DNA of 64,000 nucleotides from Vibrio diabolicus. Lineage in GTDB: Bacteria > Pseudomonadota > Gammaproteobacteria > Enterobacterales > Vibrionaceae. Below are positions 51,464 through 60,134 of the stretch, piece after piece (within the stretch, counting starts at the first letter, position 1; the number at the start of each line of letters is the position of its first letter). Position numbers and translations under genes: made by a program. The stretch is from positions 868,001-932,000 of the forward strand of contig CCKK01000020.1 in NCBI GenBank assembly GCA_001048675.1, in the 5' to 3' direction. The notes under the pieces were generated by a model. The model was not told the origin of the DNA. It saw only the letters and a list, made by a program, of their open reading frames with translations, and did no database searches.

Positions 51464-53008
51464 ATGAAAAGCCTTTCTGAACTACAACAACGTTTTCTAG
51501 ACATTGCGACTGATGTTCGTCTTTCTCCAAAACAAAAGTCGAACTTTTTGGCCTTGGAGGCGGAAGCATGTATTCCTTACATGTCGATTTCCCCATCGCT
51601 AAGACAAGCAATGGATGAAGGAATCATCTGTGATATGTTTGAAGGCCATGCACCTTTCAAACCACGCTATGTGCTGCCTGATTACGCTAAGTTCCTATCG
51701 CAAGGCTCTGAGTATCTAGAGTTGCTTCCAGCTGCCGATTTCGATGATGCGCTGAATATGCTCACCATCATTTACCATCATGTTCCATCGGTAACGAATA
51801 TTCCGGTGTATTTAGGTCAGTTGGATGATGTCTTGCTGCCTTACATAGGCGACCTAACAGAGAATCAAATTTACAAAAAGTTAAAACATTTTTGGATCAT
51901 GTTGGATCGCACATTGCCAGATGCGTTTATGCACGTGAATGTCGGACCGACAGACAACATTATTTGTCGCACTATTTTAAAAGTGGACGCCGAGCTCAAG
52001 CAGATTGCGCCAAATCTTACGTTCATGTACGACGAGTCGGTCACGCCTGATGATTTACTTCGTCAAGCGACGCAGAATATTTGCGAGTGTAGTAAGCCTC
52101 ATATTGCCAATTACCCTGTGCACTCGAAAGCCTACAGCGGTTCACGTTTTGGTATTGTAAGTTGCTACAATTCACTGCCACTGGCTGGTGGTTCAAACAC
52201 GCTGGTGCGAATGAACCTAAAAGGAGTCGCAGAACGAGCATCGGATTGTAACGACTTCTTAAACAGTGTTTTACCTCTATACCATCAATTAATGGTTGAG
52301 TTGATGGATGCTAGAAGTACGCACTTGCATGAAAAGTCCAATTTCTTTCAAGGATTTTTGACGCAAGAAGGGTTGATTGAAGAGTCCCGTTTCGCACCAA
52401 TGTATGGCATTTATGGTATGGCAGAAGCGGTGAATCTTCTGTTCGAAAAAGAAGGCCAAACAGGGCAGTACGGAAAAGATGAACGTGCGAATGCCTTTGC
52501 TCATGATGTTTCAGCCACACTGGCGAAACTAGTGGAGTCAACCCCAGTGAAATATGGTTTGGATGGCAAAGCGCTCTTACATGCTCAAGGTGGTATTAGC
52601 TTAGATCTTGGCGTTACGCCAGGTGTGCGTCTTCCTTATGGCACGGAGCCAGACCCTGTCACTTATGTACAAGCAACAGCTGAGCATCACCAGTATTATC
52701 GTGCAGGTATCAGCGATATTTTGACGATTGATGAAACGGTGAAATCAAACCCAGAAGCGATGTTCAATTTGTGCAAAGGGGCGTTAAATGCTGGTTATCG
52801 TGAGTTTACCGCTAATGTGGCCTCAAATGATTTGATTCGCGTTACGGGATACATGGTTAAACTTTCTGATATCGCAAAATATGATGCAGAAGGTTCGAGA
52901 ACCAATACGACGTTTCTGGGAGCAGAGGCGGCAAAAAATACTGGGATTTTAGATCGCTCACCACGTGTGGTGAGTCATGAAATGACACCGACCTACACGC
53001 AGGCGTAA
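51464..53008 (+). CDS. yjjI: YjjI-family glycyl radical enzyme
   Basis: A 514-residue oxygen-sensitive radical enzyme of unknown reaction. The glycyl-radical loop near the C-terminus reads RVTGYMVKLSD, the family R-V-x-G-Y pattern. The active-site Cys candidate is in IVSCYNSLPLAGGSNTLV. It differs from class III ribonucleotide reductase by size and by lacking its zinc cysteines. The ATG at 51464 is chosen over 51437 because AGGGA lies about 8 nt upstream. The activase gene yjjW follows after 23 nt, as in E. coli. Expression is expected to be anaerobic; no FNR site was found by eye. Confidence 0.87.
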   Translation: MKSLSELQQRFLDIATDVRLSPKQKSNFLALEAEACIPYMSISPSLRQAMDEGIICDMFEGHAPFKPRYVLPDYAKFLSQGSEYLELLPAADFDDALNMLTIIYHHVPSVTNIPVYLGQLDDVLLPYIGDLTENQIYKKLKHFWIMLDRTLPDAFMHVNVGPTDNIICRTILKVDAELKQIAPNLTFMYDESVTPDDLLRQATQNICECSKPHIANYPVHSKAYSGSRFGIVSCYNSLPLAGGSNTLVRMNLKGVAERASDCNDFLNSVLPLYHQLMVELMDARSTHLHEKSNFFQGFLTQEGLIEESRFAPMYGIYGMAEAVNLLFEKEGQTGQYGKDERANAFAHDVSATLAKLVESTPVKYGLDGKALLHAQGGISLDLGVTPGVRLPYGTEPDPVTYVQATAEHHQYYRAGISDILTIDETVKSNPEAMFNLCKGALNAGYREFTANVASNDLIRVTGYMVKLSDIAKYDAEGSRTNTTFLGAEAAKNTGILDRSPRVVSHEMTPTYTQA

Positions 53009-53031
53009 AGGTCGGTTTAGGAAAGAACAAG

Positions 53032-53913
53032 ATGTCTAGACGAAGTGGAAGCCTTTTGGCAAAAGTCACTCGTATCCTTCCTTTCTCTTGTGTTGATGGG
53101 CCAGGAAATCGTCTAGTCATCTTTCTACAGGGTTGTAACTATAAGTGTTTGAACTGTCATAACCCTCATACAATAAACCATTGTAATCACTGTGGTGATT
53201 GTGTGAGTGAATGTCCGGCAGACGCACTGAAGTTCGACGAAAACAACAACGTTGTTTGGCTTAAAGAGGAGTGCACCCACTGCGATCATTGTATAGAGAT
53301 ATGTCAGAACCAATCTAATCCAAAAATTACTGACTACTCTGTGGTAACAATGCTCGATTTGATACGCAAGCATCGCTTTTTCATCAGTGGTGTTACAGTA
53401 TCCGGTGGGGAATCTACCTTACAACTTCCTTTCATTATTGAGCTGTTTAAAGGGATGAAGCAAGATCCTGAGCTACAGCACCTTTCTTGTTTCATCGACA
53501 GCAATGGCTCTTTATCAGTGACAGGTTGGCAGCGTGTGCTTCCTTTTCTGGACGGTGCGATGATCGATTTGAAATCGTGGCAGACAGAGACGCACCAGTG
53601 GCTAACTGGGCGTGATAATCACCGTGTATTCAAAACGCTTCAGTATCTTGCAAAGCATGAAAAATTGTATGAAGTTCGGTTACTGCATATTCCAGGGAAA
53701 AGTGATTTGGATATAGAAATCGTAGCGATTGGGCGCTATTTGAGTACTTTGCCTGAATCGGTGCTTATCCGTTTAAATGCATTTCAACATCACGGAGTCA
53801 TGGGGGAGGCGCTAACTTGGGATGTCTGCTCGCGCCATGATATCGAACGCTTAAAATCAGAACTTTTACGTTACGTGAGTAACCCCATCGCAGTGCCGAC
53901 TGTACTCACGTAA
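53032..53913 (+). CDS. yjjW: YjjW-family glycyl-radical-enzyme activase
   Basis: A 293-residue radical-SAM enzyme that installs the glycyl radical on YjjI. The cluster motif C-x3-C-x2-C is CNYKCLNC at residues 35-42. Two more 4Fe-4S motifs sit in an inserted ferredoxin-like region: CNHCGDCVSECP and CTHCDHCIEICQ. The SGGESTLQL segment binds SAM. Directly downstream of its partner in the same operon. Its last codons lie within an 11-bp-arm inverted repeat (53871-53913). Confidence 0.91.
   Translation: MSRRSGSLLAKVTRILPFSCVDGPGNRLVIFLQGCNYKCLNCHNPHTINHCNHCGDCVSECPADALKFDENNNVVWLKEECTHCDHCIEICQNQSNPKITDYSVVTMLDLIRKHRFFISGVTVSGGESTLQLPFIIELFKGMKQDPELQHLSCFIDSNGSLSVTGWQRVLPFLDGAMIDLKSWQTETHQWLTGRDNHRVFKTLQYLAKHEKLYEVRLLHIPGKSDLDIEIVAIGRYLSTLPESVLIRLNAFQHHGVMGEALTWDVCSRHDIERLKSELLRYVSNPIAVPTVLT
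53871..53913. repeat. Inverted repeat over the yjjW stop codon
   Basis: TTACGTGAGTA (53871-53881) pairs perfectly with TACTCACGTAA (53903-53913), 11 bp, with a 21-nt loop, in the coding end of yjjW. A third copy, TTACTCACG, follows at about 53934. It may act as a transcription end between convergent genes. Confidence 0.52.
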
Positions 53914-53937
53914 TGCAGTTTTGATTCGTTATCTTAC

Positions 53938-54885
53938 TCACGCATCGCACGCGTCTAGCATGGCACAGGCATCGAGCAATTGTTTTTGTAGCCATTTTAA
54001 AGCCGGATCGTTCAAGCTCGCTTTGTTCCAAACGAGGCTGTAGGCTACCTGTCCATAATCGAATGGAAGGGATTGTTCAACCAAGCCTTTTGCTTGCATG
54101 GCCGCCCTTGCCCAAAGTTTGGAACAGGTGAACAAGTAATCTGAGTGCTGACACATCACCGCAGCTGAACCAAAATCCGCTACACGCATAGCCATATTTC
54201 GCTTCGAGTGCCTTTGTGTGAGGTTCTGCTCGAAATAAGGTTGTGAGAGATCTTTATCATGAATCCCAATGTGTCTTGCACAGAGGTAGCTTTCAACAGA
54301 CAAAGGCTGTTTAGAGAGTGGATTTGATGATCCCATTAAACAAACCATTTCGTCTTTCAGAATGGTTTGCCATACCAAGTCTTTGTTTTGCGTGGGCGGC
54401 TGACTAAGATCGTGTGGAAGCAGCAAAAAGTCCACTTGGCCTCTTACCAACGCATCGAAACTCATTTCCTCTTTTGCATGCACATTCAAATGTGCGTGAT
54501 TACCGAGTTGCTGAGATAAATGTTGTAGAACTGGCGCAAAAAGCTCAAACGAACTTTCACGCATAGCTAATGAGAAACTGCCCTGATAGTAAGCTGGATT
54601 AAATGAGCCCTGATGTAATAATCCATTCATGCTAGAGAGTATGCCATGGATCGAGGGGCCAATGTGCAGCGCAAATGCCGTTGGTACCAAGCGAGTACCA
54701 TCGCGATAGAAAAGGTCATCTTTCAGCGTTTCACGTAATTGCCCAAGTGTTTTGCTGACGCTCGAAGGTGTCACACACAGGCGCTCTGCGGCAAGCGTAA
54801 CACTGTGAGTGGTTAACAACATATGCAATACAGTGAGATGTTTTAGGCTAATGCGTGAAAGAGCAATGTAGTCCATAAATAGCAT
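53938..54885 (-). CDS. LysR-family transcriptional regulator
   Basis: A 315-residue regulator. The N-terminal winged helix-turn-helix is TVLHMLLTTHSVTLAAERLCVTPSSVSKTLGQLRETLKDDLFYR, followed by the LysR substrate-binding domain. An ATG at 54876 (MDYIALSR) is an alternative start; neither has a strong ribosome site. Convergent with yjjW and divergent from terC, 406 nt away. Its target and ligand cannot be deduced. Confidence 0.9.
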   Translation of the reverse strand: MLFMDYIALSRISLKHLTVLHMLLTTHSVTLAAERLCVTPSSVSKTLGQLRETLKDDLFYRDGTRLVPTAFALHIGPSIHGILSSMNGLLHQGSFNPAYYQGSFSLAMRESSFELFAPVLQHLSQQLGNHAHLNVHAKEEMSFDALVRGQVDFLLLPHDLSQPPTQNKDLVWQTILKDEMVCLMGSSNPLSKQPLSVESYLCARHIGIHDKDLSQPYFEQNLTQRHSKRNMAMRVADFGSAAVMCQHSDYLFTCSKLWARAAMQAKGLVEQSLPFDYGQVAYSLVWNKASLNDPALKWLQKQLLDACAMLDACDA

Positions 54886-55291
54886 GGTTTCTTATGATTT
54901 TTGGCAGTATATCAGGATGAAACAAATTTTTACTATTGTTTATCTCGTAAATGAGCATCTTTCGCTTTGAGCTCAATGTATTTAACGTGTTGCGTAAAAA
55001 TAATTTGAGCTTTGTAAGATTAAAGAACTCTCTTGGATTTGTTAGGTCTTTGGCGTTTTTCTTTCTTCAATTTTAGAATTTCTATTTTATTTATCTTTCT
55101 AGTGCGAGGGCTGAATAGTTTGTGTACGAATGAAAAGCCGTCATTACCTATTAAAAATAGCCATTGTGTTGTTGATTGTTTGGTGATTTACTCAAGATCC
55201 TTAAGTAACAGAGGTATAAATAATTAATGGACGACCCCTTTAGTCGACAGAACCCTTCACCGTATGTCTTCCCATCACTGGAGGCGTACTC
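54886..55291. other. Intergenic region, LysR/TerC, nothing recognised
   Basis: A+T-rich, 406 bases. I looked for a yybP-ykoY (Mn2+) riboswitch, which often precedes TerC genes, and did not find its conserved core. No ORF with a ribosome site was found. Confidence 0.5.
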
Positions 55292-56062
55292 ATGTTAGAA
55301 CTTTTCATGCAACCAGAGGCTTGGGCGATTTTTGCCACTTTGTTTGCGCTTGAAGTTGTCTTAGGCGTTGATAACGTCGTTTTTATCTCCGTCCTATGTG
55401 AAAGATTGCCACAGCATCAACGTAAACTGGCAAGAAACCTTGGTATCGGCCTTGCTGTTATTGCTCGTATTGCATTGGTTTTTTCTATCTCTTGGATTAT
55501 GCAGTTGACTCAACCACTGTTTTCCGTCGTAAACCAAGCGTTTACCGGAAGAGACGTGATCATGATCGCGGGTGGTGCATTCCTATTGGCAAAAAGCCTG
55601 AAAGAGTTGTGGAGCTGGTTAAATCACAATGAATCTGGCCACTCGACTCATGCTCGTACTGGATTAGCGGTAGTGCTGCTGCAGATTGTTGCTGTGGATG
55701 CGGTATTCTCAATGGACTCGGTGATAACCGCCGTCGGTTTGACAAGTGATGTCCCGCTTATGGTCGCGGCGATTGTCTCGTCTGCAATCGTGATGGTAAT
55801 GACTGCTGAAAAAATCAATAATCTGGTGACGCGCTATCCCGGCTTTAAAACGTTGGCACTGCTGTTCCTCGTTTTATTGGGTGGCTTATTGATGGCAGAA
55901 GGCTTCGCAATTCATATCAATAAAGGTTATGTGTACTTTGCGATGGCATTTGGTTTGATTCTGGAACTTTGTCATATCCAGCTAAAAAACAAACAGCGTC
56001 CTAGCATTAAGCGTCTTCGTCCGTTGCGAATTCGAGCAACGAGATTAGAAGCTCGTCAATAA
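55292..56062 (+). CDS. TerC-family integral membrane protein
   Basis: A 256-residue TerC-type membrane protein; relatives affect metal (Mn2+) handling or tellurite resistance, and some act in protein export. About seven hydrophobic helices. Conserved acidic patches are ALEVVLGVDNVVFISVL near the start and VDAVFSMDSVITAVG in the middle, both typical of TerC. The start has GGAGG 7 nt upstream. A basic C-terminal tail (RLRPLRIRATRLEARQ) follows the last helix. A strong terminator follows. Confidence 0.9.
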   Translation: MLELFMQPEAWAIFATLFALEVVLGVDNVVFISVLCERLPQHQRKLARNLGIGLAVIARIALVFSISWIMQLTQPLFSVVNQAFTGRDVIMIAGGAFLLAKSLKELWSWLNHNESGHSTHARTGLAVVLLQIVAVDAVFSMDSVITAVGLTSDVPLMVAAIVSSAIVMVMTAEKINNLVTRYPGFKTLALLFLVLLGGLLMAEGFAIHINKGYVYFAMAFGLILELCHIQLKNKQRPSIKRLRPLRIRATRLEARQ

Positions 56063-56070
56063 TAAACGAC

Positions 56071-56096
56071 ATTGCCGCTCACATGAGCGGCATTTT
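56071..56096 (+). terminator. Intrinsic terminator after terC
   Basis: A GCCGCTCA / TGAGCGGC stem with a 2-nt apparent loop, followed by ATTTTT. Confidence 0.88.
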
Positions 56097-56223
56097 TGTA
56101 TCTTGTATCGTCTATTTTAATTCTCGTTTTGCTTAGTTGTCGTCTCGAATAAAAAATCGCATTTGTTGTTGTGTCGCAGATTTTTTATATAGAGCGCCCA
56201 ACTAACACGAGTGAACGAAAATA

Positions 56224-56826
56224 ATGAATAAAATGATCGATGCGTTAGCAACCAATGGCTACTACATCTGGGATGACTTTCTTTCTGAACAAGAGGTGGC
56301 TCAACTGCGAGATTGCATTCCAAGCAATTGGAAAAAAGCACGTATTGGTCGTAACGATGATGTTACTCGTATTGAATCTATTCGTAGTGACAAGATTCAA
56401 TGGTTATCGCCAAATATGGGGCATGCTGTTACTTCTTACTTGGATAAAATGGAAGAGATCCGCCAAGAAGTGAACCGTCACTTGTTTCTTGGACTTTTTG
56501 AGTACGAAGCTCATTTTGCCAAGTACGAGAAAGGGGACTTCTACCAAAAACATTTAGATTGCTTCAAAGGTAACGAAAACCGTCGATTGACGACCGTTTT
56601 TTATATGAACGAATCCTGGACGGAAGAAGACGCGGGTGAATTAGTAGTATACGATTTGAATGACAATAAAATTGCAACCATTCCCCCACGCTCAGGGCGT
56701 TTGTTCGTATTCTTATCAGAGCAGTTCCCACATGAGGTGTTACCAACCAATGCCGAGCGTTTTAGTATCGCTGGTTGGTTCAGAATCAATGGTGTGCGAG
56801 ATAATTTACTTGATATTGCTAGGTAA
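56224..56826 (+). CDS. 2-oxoglutarate/Fe(II)-dependent dioxygenase (P4H-like)
   Basis: A 200-residue oxygenase of the prolyl-4-hydroxylase/SM-20 type. The iron-binding triad is H110-x-D112 in FYQKHLDCF and H170 in EQFPHEV; the 2-oxoglutarate-binding Arg is R179 in AERFSIAGWF. Relatives hydroxylate proteins (such as EF-Tu in some bacteria) or small molecules. The start at 56224 directly follows a T/A-rich leader; ribosome site weak (ACGAAAATA). Terminated by the hairpin at 56861. Target unknown. Confidence 0.89.
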   Translation: MNKMIDALATNGYYIWDDFLSEQEVAQLRDCIPSNWKKARIGRNDDVTRIESIRSDKIQWLSPNMGHAVTSYLDKMEEIRQEVNRHLFLGLFEYEAHFAKYEKGDFYQKHLDCFKGNENRRLTTVFYMNESWTEEDAGELVVYDLNDNKIATIPPRSGRLFVFLSEQFPHEVLPTNAERFSIAGWFRINGVRDNLLDIAR

Positions 56827-56860
56827 CTATTTGTCGGCCTAGTCTTATCATCCTAAAAAA

Positions 56861-56887
56861 GGGGGGCGTGTGTTCGCCCCTGTTTTG
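56861..56887. terminator. Bidirectional terminator
   Basis: GGGGCG / CGCCCC stem with a 6-nt loop, A run on one flank, TGTTTT on the other, between convergent genes. Confidence 0.85.
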
Positions 56888-56888
56888 A

Positions 56889-58154
56889 TTAAACGTCGGT
56901 TGAGAGTTCGTAACACTCTGTCATGTTTCGTTCTAATACCGCATAAACGTCAGAGCAAAGCTCCTCTTTGGCTATTTGCTCACCCATAATGTCGGCGATC
57001 TGTGTTTGAGTCATTCGTCCTCGATAGGGGCGATCTTGAGACAGGGCTTGGAAGACATCCGCGACAGCAATAATACGCGATGGTACATCGAGCTCGTCGC
57101 CTGTTTTGTGATAGGGATAGCCCGACCCGTCTAAACGTTCATGATGATTGGAAGCCCACTCCGCTATTTTCGCGTTAGGGAAGACCTTATGCAATGCGAG
57201 CTGAGTATCAATGGTATGGCGTTTAATGCGTGTGTACTCTTGTTTGTTTAGAGAGCCTTCTTTGTGAAGGATTTCATCTGGTGTTTTTAACTTTCCAATA
57301 TCATGCACCAGCCCTGCAATATATAACATTTCTTGGTCGTGCTCGTTTAGCCCAAGCTTAATTGCTAGATAACGAGATAATTCCGCTACTTTTTGTGAAT
57401 GTTGATAAGTGAACGGGCTCTTTGCATCGACAATTTGAGCGATAAACATTCCCAAACTGTTCATATCTTGGATGGTTAATTGCTTTTGAAGCCAATCAAT
57501 GCTTTTAAAATTTAGGCCTATGGTTTCAATATTTTCCGACTCCATCGCGAACCAAAACGCGTCGGTCATGACGAGTTTAACCATTGCTTCGGCCATACTT
57601 GGATTAAACAAGGTTCCAACGTTTGCCATGATGCACTCAGCAATCAATTCTTCATGAAGCGTGACAATGTCACAGTGGCAGTTCATGACGTATTTTGAGC
57701 GCATAAAATCAAGGCGGTCTGATAAGTAGAGCAGGGCGGCCACCTCTTTTTCAAAAGGCGGTAAATCGAGCTCTTTTAGTTCGCTCCAATGTGTATGGTG
57801 GTAAAGAACTGGTGTCGCAAATTGGCGCAACAAACGACATTGCTTGAGGCTTCGGTACCCTCTTAAGCAGTGTGTTTTCACGTCTTGTGGCACCAGCTCT
57901 CCAAGTAACATTTTATGTTCTTGTGTTTCGGAGACTCCACAGTCGTGGATCATACCTGCGAAGTAACAAAACTCCGCTTTTTCTGGCTCCCAACCCATGA
58001 CGCGAGCACATTGGTAAGCGATATAAGCGACACGATGGCTGTGGTGAGTATCGTCAACACCGACATAATCAAGTGCTCGAGCAACCCAGATAAGTGCTTG
58101 TTTTAGATCGACTTCAAAGCCCGTGTCCGTATGGGAATGGCAAGAATGATTCAT
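56889..58154 (-). CDS. Tandem HD-domain protein with C-terminal HD-GYP
   Basis: A 421-residue soluble protein with two HD domains. The N-terminal one (about 25-190) has HHSHRVAYIAYQCARVMG and FAGMIHDCGVSE; the C-terminal HD-GYP has SQKVAELSRYLAIKLG, LYIAGLVHDIGKLKTP and NHHERLDGSGYPYHKTGDEL, so c-di-GMP phosphodiesterase activity is expected there. This architecture is known in Vibrio (V. cholerae HD-GYP group). Very Cys/His-rich start (MNHSCHSHTD). Transcribed alone, ends at the shared terminator at 56861. Confidence 0.91.
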   Translation of the reverse strand: MNHSCHSHTDTGFEVDLKQALIWVARALDYVGVDDTHHSHRVAYIAYQCARVMGWEPEKAEFCYFAGMIHDCGVSETQEHKMLLGELVPQDVKTHCLRGYRSLKQCRLLRQFATPVLYHHTHWSELKELDLPPFEKEVAALLYLSDRLDFMRSKYVMNCHCDIVTLHEELIAECIMANVGTLFNPSMAEAMVKLVMTDAFWFAMESENIETIGLNFKSIDWLQKQLTIQDMNSLGMFIAQIVDAKSPFTYQHSQKVAELSRYLAIKLGLNEHDQEMLYIAGLVHDIGKLKTPDEILHKEGSLNKQEYTRIKRHTIDTQLALHKVFPNAKIAEWASNHHERLDGSGYPYHKTGDELDVPSRIIAVADVFQALSQDRPYRGRMTQTQIADIMGEQIAKEELCSDVYAVLERNMTECYELSTDV

Positions 58155-58779
58155 GATTTATACCGACATTGCTAATTAGCCCACGCGAAACCCAAATCAG
58201 AAGGTGATAGGAAAATTGGGTACGACAGCGAATAGACCCCAAAAAGGTGGGCGTTTAGACGTAGTTTTAATTATGGGGCGGATAATAATCCTAGTTGCAT
58301 AACAATATCACCTGAAGCTCATGATTAAGAGTCAGTTATTTGAACTAAGTATTAGTTTTGAAAGATTATTGTTGCTTTTATTGACTTATTTGAAAACGAC
58401 AATAAATCATGATGTAACGCATTCTTATTTGTATTTTTATAAGTGATGTTCGGATTATATTACTGATATACCGTACTGTTATGTGATTAAGTAGAATCCA
58501 TATTTTTGAGTTTGTATGAATGATAAGGCACCTTCAATAACCACTTTATGATCGGCAAAGCCGAAGAGGGGTGAGTTATTAAGGTAACGCTAATGGAAAA
58601 TCATAAAAAATAATTTTCTCTACAGCTCATGTGGTGTGGGGAGATCAAGATAACGGTATTGCTCCCTCAGCGGCATTTATGTGTTGATGAAATGACTTAA
58701 TTAAAAAATGTGTGATTGCAAAGTAAGCATAGGTGATAAAAGTAGCTAGAATGATAGCTCTAAATGAAAAGGATTTCGT
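58155..58779. other. Long intergenic region before the Fe-ADH gene
   Basis: 625 bases without a credible ORF, A+T rich. It contains the strong hairpin at 58530-58585. A region this long with a structured element suggests a leader RNA or small RNA; no other element was seen. Confidence 0.55.
58530..58585. ncRNA. Candidate structured RNA or leader element
   Basis: ACCTT, AATAAC and CAC (58530-58544) pair in order with GTG, GTTATT and AAGGT (58571-58585), giving a 14-bp stem with single-base bulges. Inside it a second stem CGGC/GCCG (58553-58563) closes on an AAA loop. The CGGCAAAGCCG core recalls the GCAAAGCC of c-di-GMP class I aptamers, but the rest does not match and I do not call it one. 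It lies about 195 nt upstream of the Fe-ADH start. Confidence 0.42.
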
Positions 58780-59974
58780 ATGTTGAAGCATCGCTTATAT
58801 CGGACTTACACCGCAGGGCTAAAAATAGCAGCTCTTATCCTTCCTATGCCGAGACCAACCTTGTTTTCCGGCCCTGGTTCGATGAATGAGCTATTAGAAT
58901 CGATGACCGAACTGGGATTTAAGCGCGTCTTATTAGTTACCGACGAAGGGTTAGTCCAAGTCGGTATTGTCGATAAGGTGCTCAAGGCGGCAGCACAACT
59001 CGATTTACAGTTAGATGTTTTCTCTAAAGTGCAGCCCGATCCTACCTATGATCAGGTAGAAAGCGGTCTAGAGGCTTACCATCGTTTTCATTGTGAGGGC
59101 ATATTAGCTTTGGGTGGTGGCTCGGCAATGGACTGCGCAAAGGTCATTGCTGCGAAAGTTACCAATAAACGGCCAATAAAAAAGTTAGCTGGACTATTGA
59201 AAGTATGGCGAATGCCAGCGCCTCTGTTTGCTATTCCAACGACCGCAGGAACAGGAAGTGAGGTCACCATCGCCGCGGTCGTGTCAGATCCCTCTTCACA
59301 CATTAAAACCCCTTTGATGGATCCAAAGTTAGTGCCACTAATGGCAGCTTTAGATGCGAACTTAATGATTGGCTTACCTCCTAAGATCGCGGCTGATACT
59401 GGCGTTGATGCATTAACTCACGCTATTGAGGCGTATGTGTCGAGAAACGCTACGCAAGAAACTAGGGCTTACTCTGTTGCCGCCATTAAGTTAATTTTTA
59501 AGCATCTTCCTCGGGTCGTAGCGCAAGGGGATGATGTTGAAGCTCGACATAAAATGGCCATGGCATCCTATTACGCAGGTTTAGCATTTACGAAAGCGAG
59601 TTTGGGTTATGTTCATGCGTTTGCTCACACATTCGGTGCGAAATATGGAATACCTCATGGCATGGCAAACGGACTGGCCTTATTACCTGTGCTGCGCTTT
59701 TCATTATCAGAGATAGAGCCTCAACTAAAGAAAACTCGATGCGTTGACGGCCGAAGGGCAGTCAGGTGAGGCGAGTGCTCAACACTTTTTGACGCACGTG
59801 GAGTCTTTGTTTGCAAGCATTGATATTAAGCAGAAAAGTGCACTCATTAAGCGCGAAGATGCTGATGCGCTTGTAGATTTAATTCTGAAAGAGGCGCACT
59901 GGAATTACCCTGTCCCTAAGTTCATGAGCAGGGAAGAATGTACTCAGATATTGTTGGACATTAGTGTTGTGTAA
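58780..59974 (+). pseudogene. Iron-containing alcohol dehydrogenase, frameshifted as sequenced
   Basis: An NAD(P)-linked group III alcohol dehydrogenase. The start has AAGGA 7 nt upstream. Motifs: the cofactor segment ILALGGGSAMDCAKVIA, PTTAGTGSEVT, DPKLVPLMAALDANLM, the iron site DALTHAIEAYVSR and HAFAHTFGAKYGIPHG. The first frame ends at 59769 as RCVDGRRAVR; one extra A in the four-A run at 59731-59734 explains it. Removing it gives LKKLDALTAEGQSGEASAQHF and a full protein of about 397 residues ending at 59974. The frame break is near the C-terminus, after the iron ligands. The stop codon lies inside a TyrR box that belongs to the next gene. Confidence 0.88.
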
Positions 59975-59987
59975 ATTATTATTTACA
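59970..59987 (+). promoter_or_regulatory. TyrR box (strong), TGTAAA-N6-TTTACA
   Basis: Both half sites match the TyrR consensus exactly with the correct 6-bp spacing. It lies about 150 bp upstream of the tyrP start, overlapping the Fe-ADH stop codon. Confidence 0.75.
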
Positions 59988-60116
59988 ATTGTGGTTTTTT
60001 ATCCTTACACTTTGCTTGATCTTCTGCTGAAGATCCTACAATATCGACGTATTACAAATATGGTATTGGTTTCGGTACGCCGTTGCCCGATCTAATACCG
60101 ATAATTCCTAATAAAG

Positions 60117-60134
60117 TGTAAAGATAAATATACA
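60117..60134 (+). promoter_or_regulatory. TyrR box (weak), TGTAAA-N6-TATACA, abutting tyrP
   Basis: One mismatch to the TyrR consensus in the second half. The box ends at the base before the tyrP ATG; centres are 147 bp apart (about 14 turns) from the strong box, so cooperative binding by DNA looping is possible. Confidence 0.5.

Noticed and set aside
55033..55291. yybP-ykoY riboswitch before terC
   Set aside because: The conserved core could not be found; the region is plain A+T-rich DNA.
58530..58640. c-di-GMP class I (GEMM) riboswitch
   Set aside because: Only GCAAAGCC matches; the GGCAAACC segment and the P3/tetraloop receptor parts could not be placed, so it is reported only as an unnamed structure.
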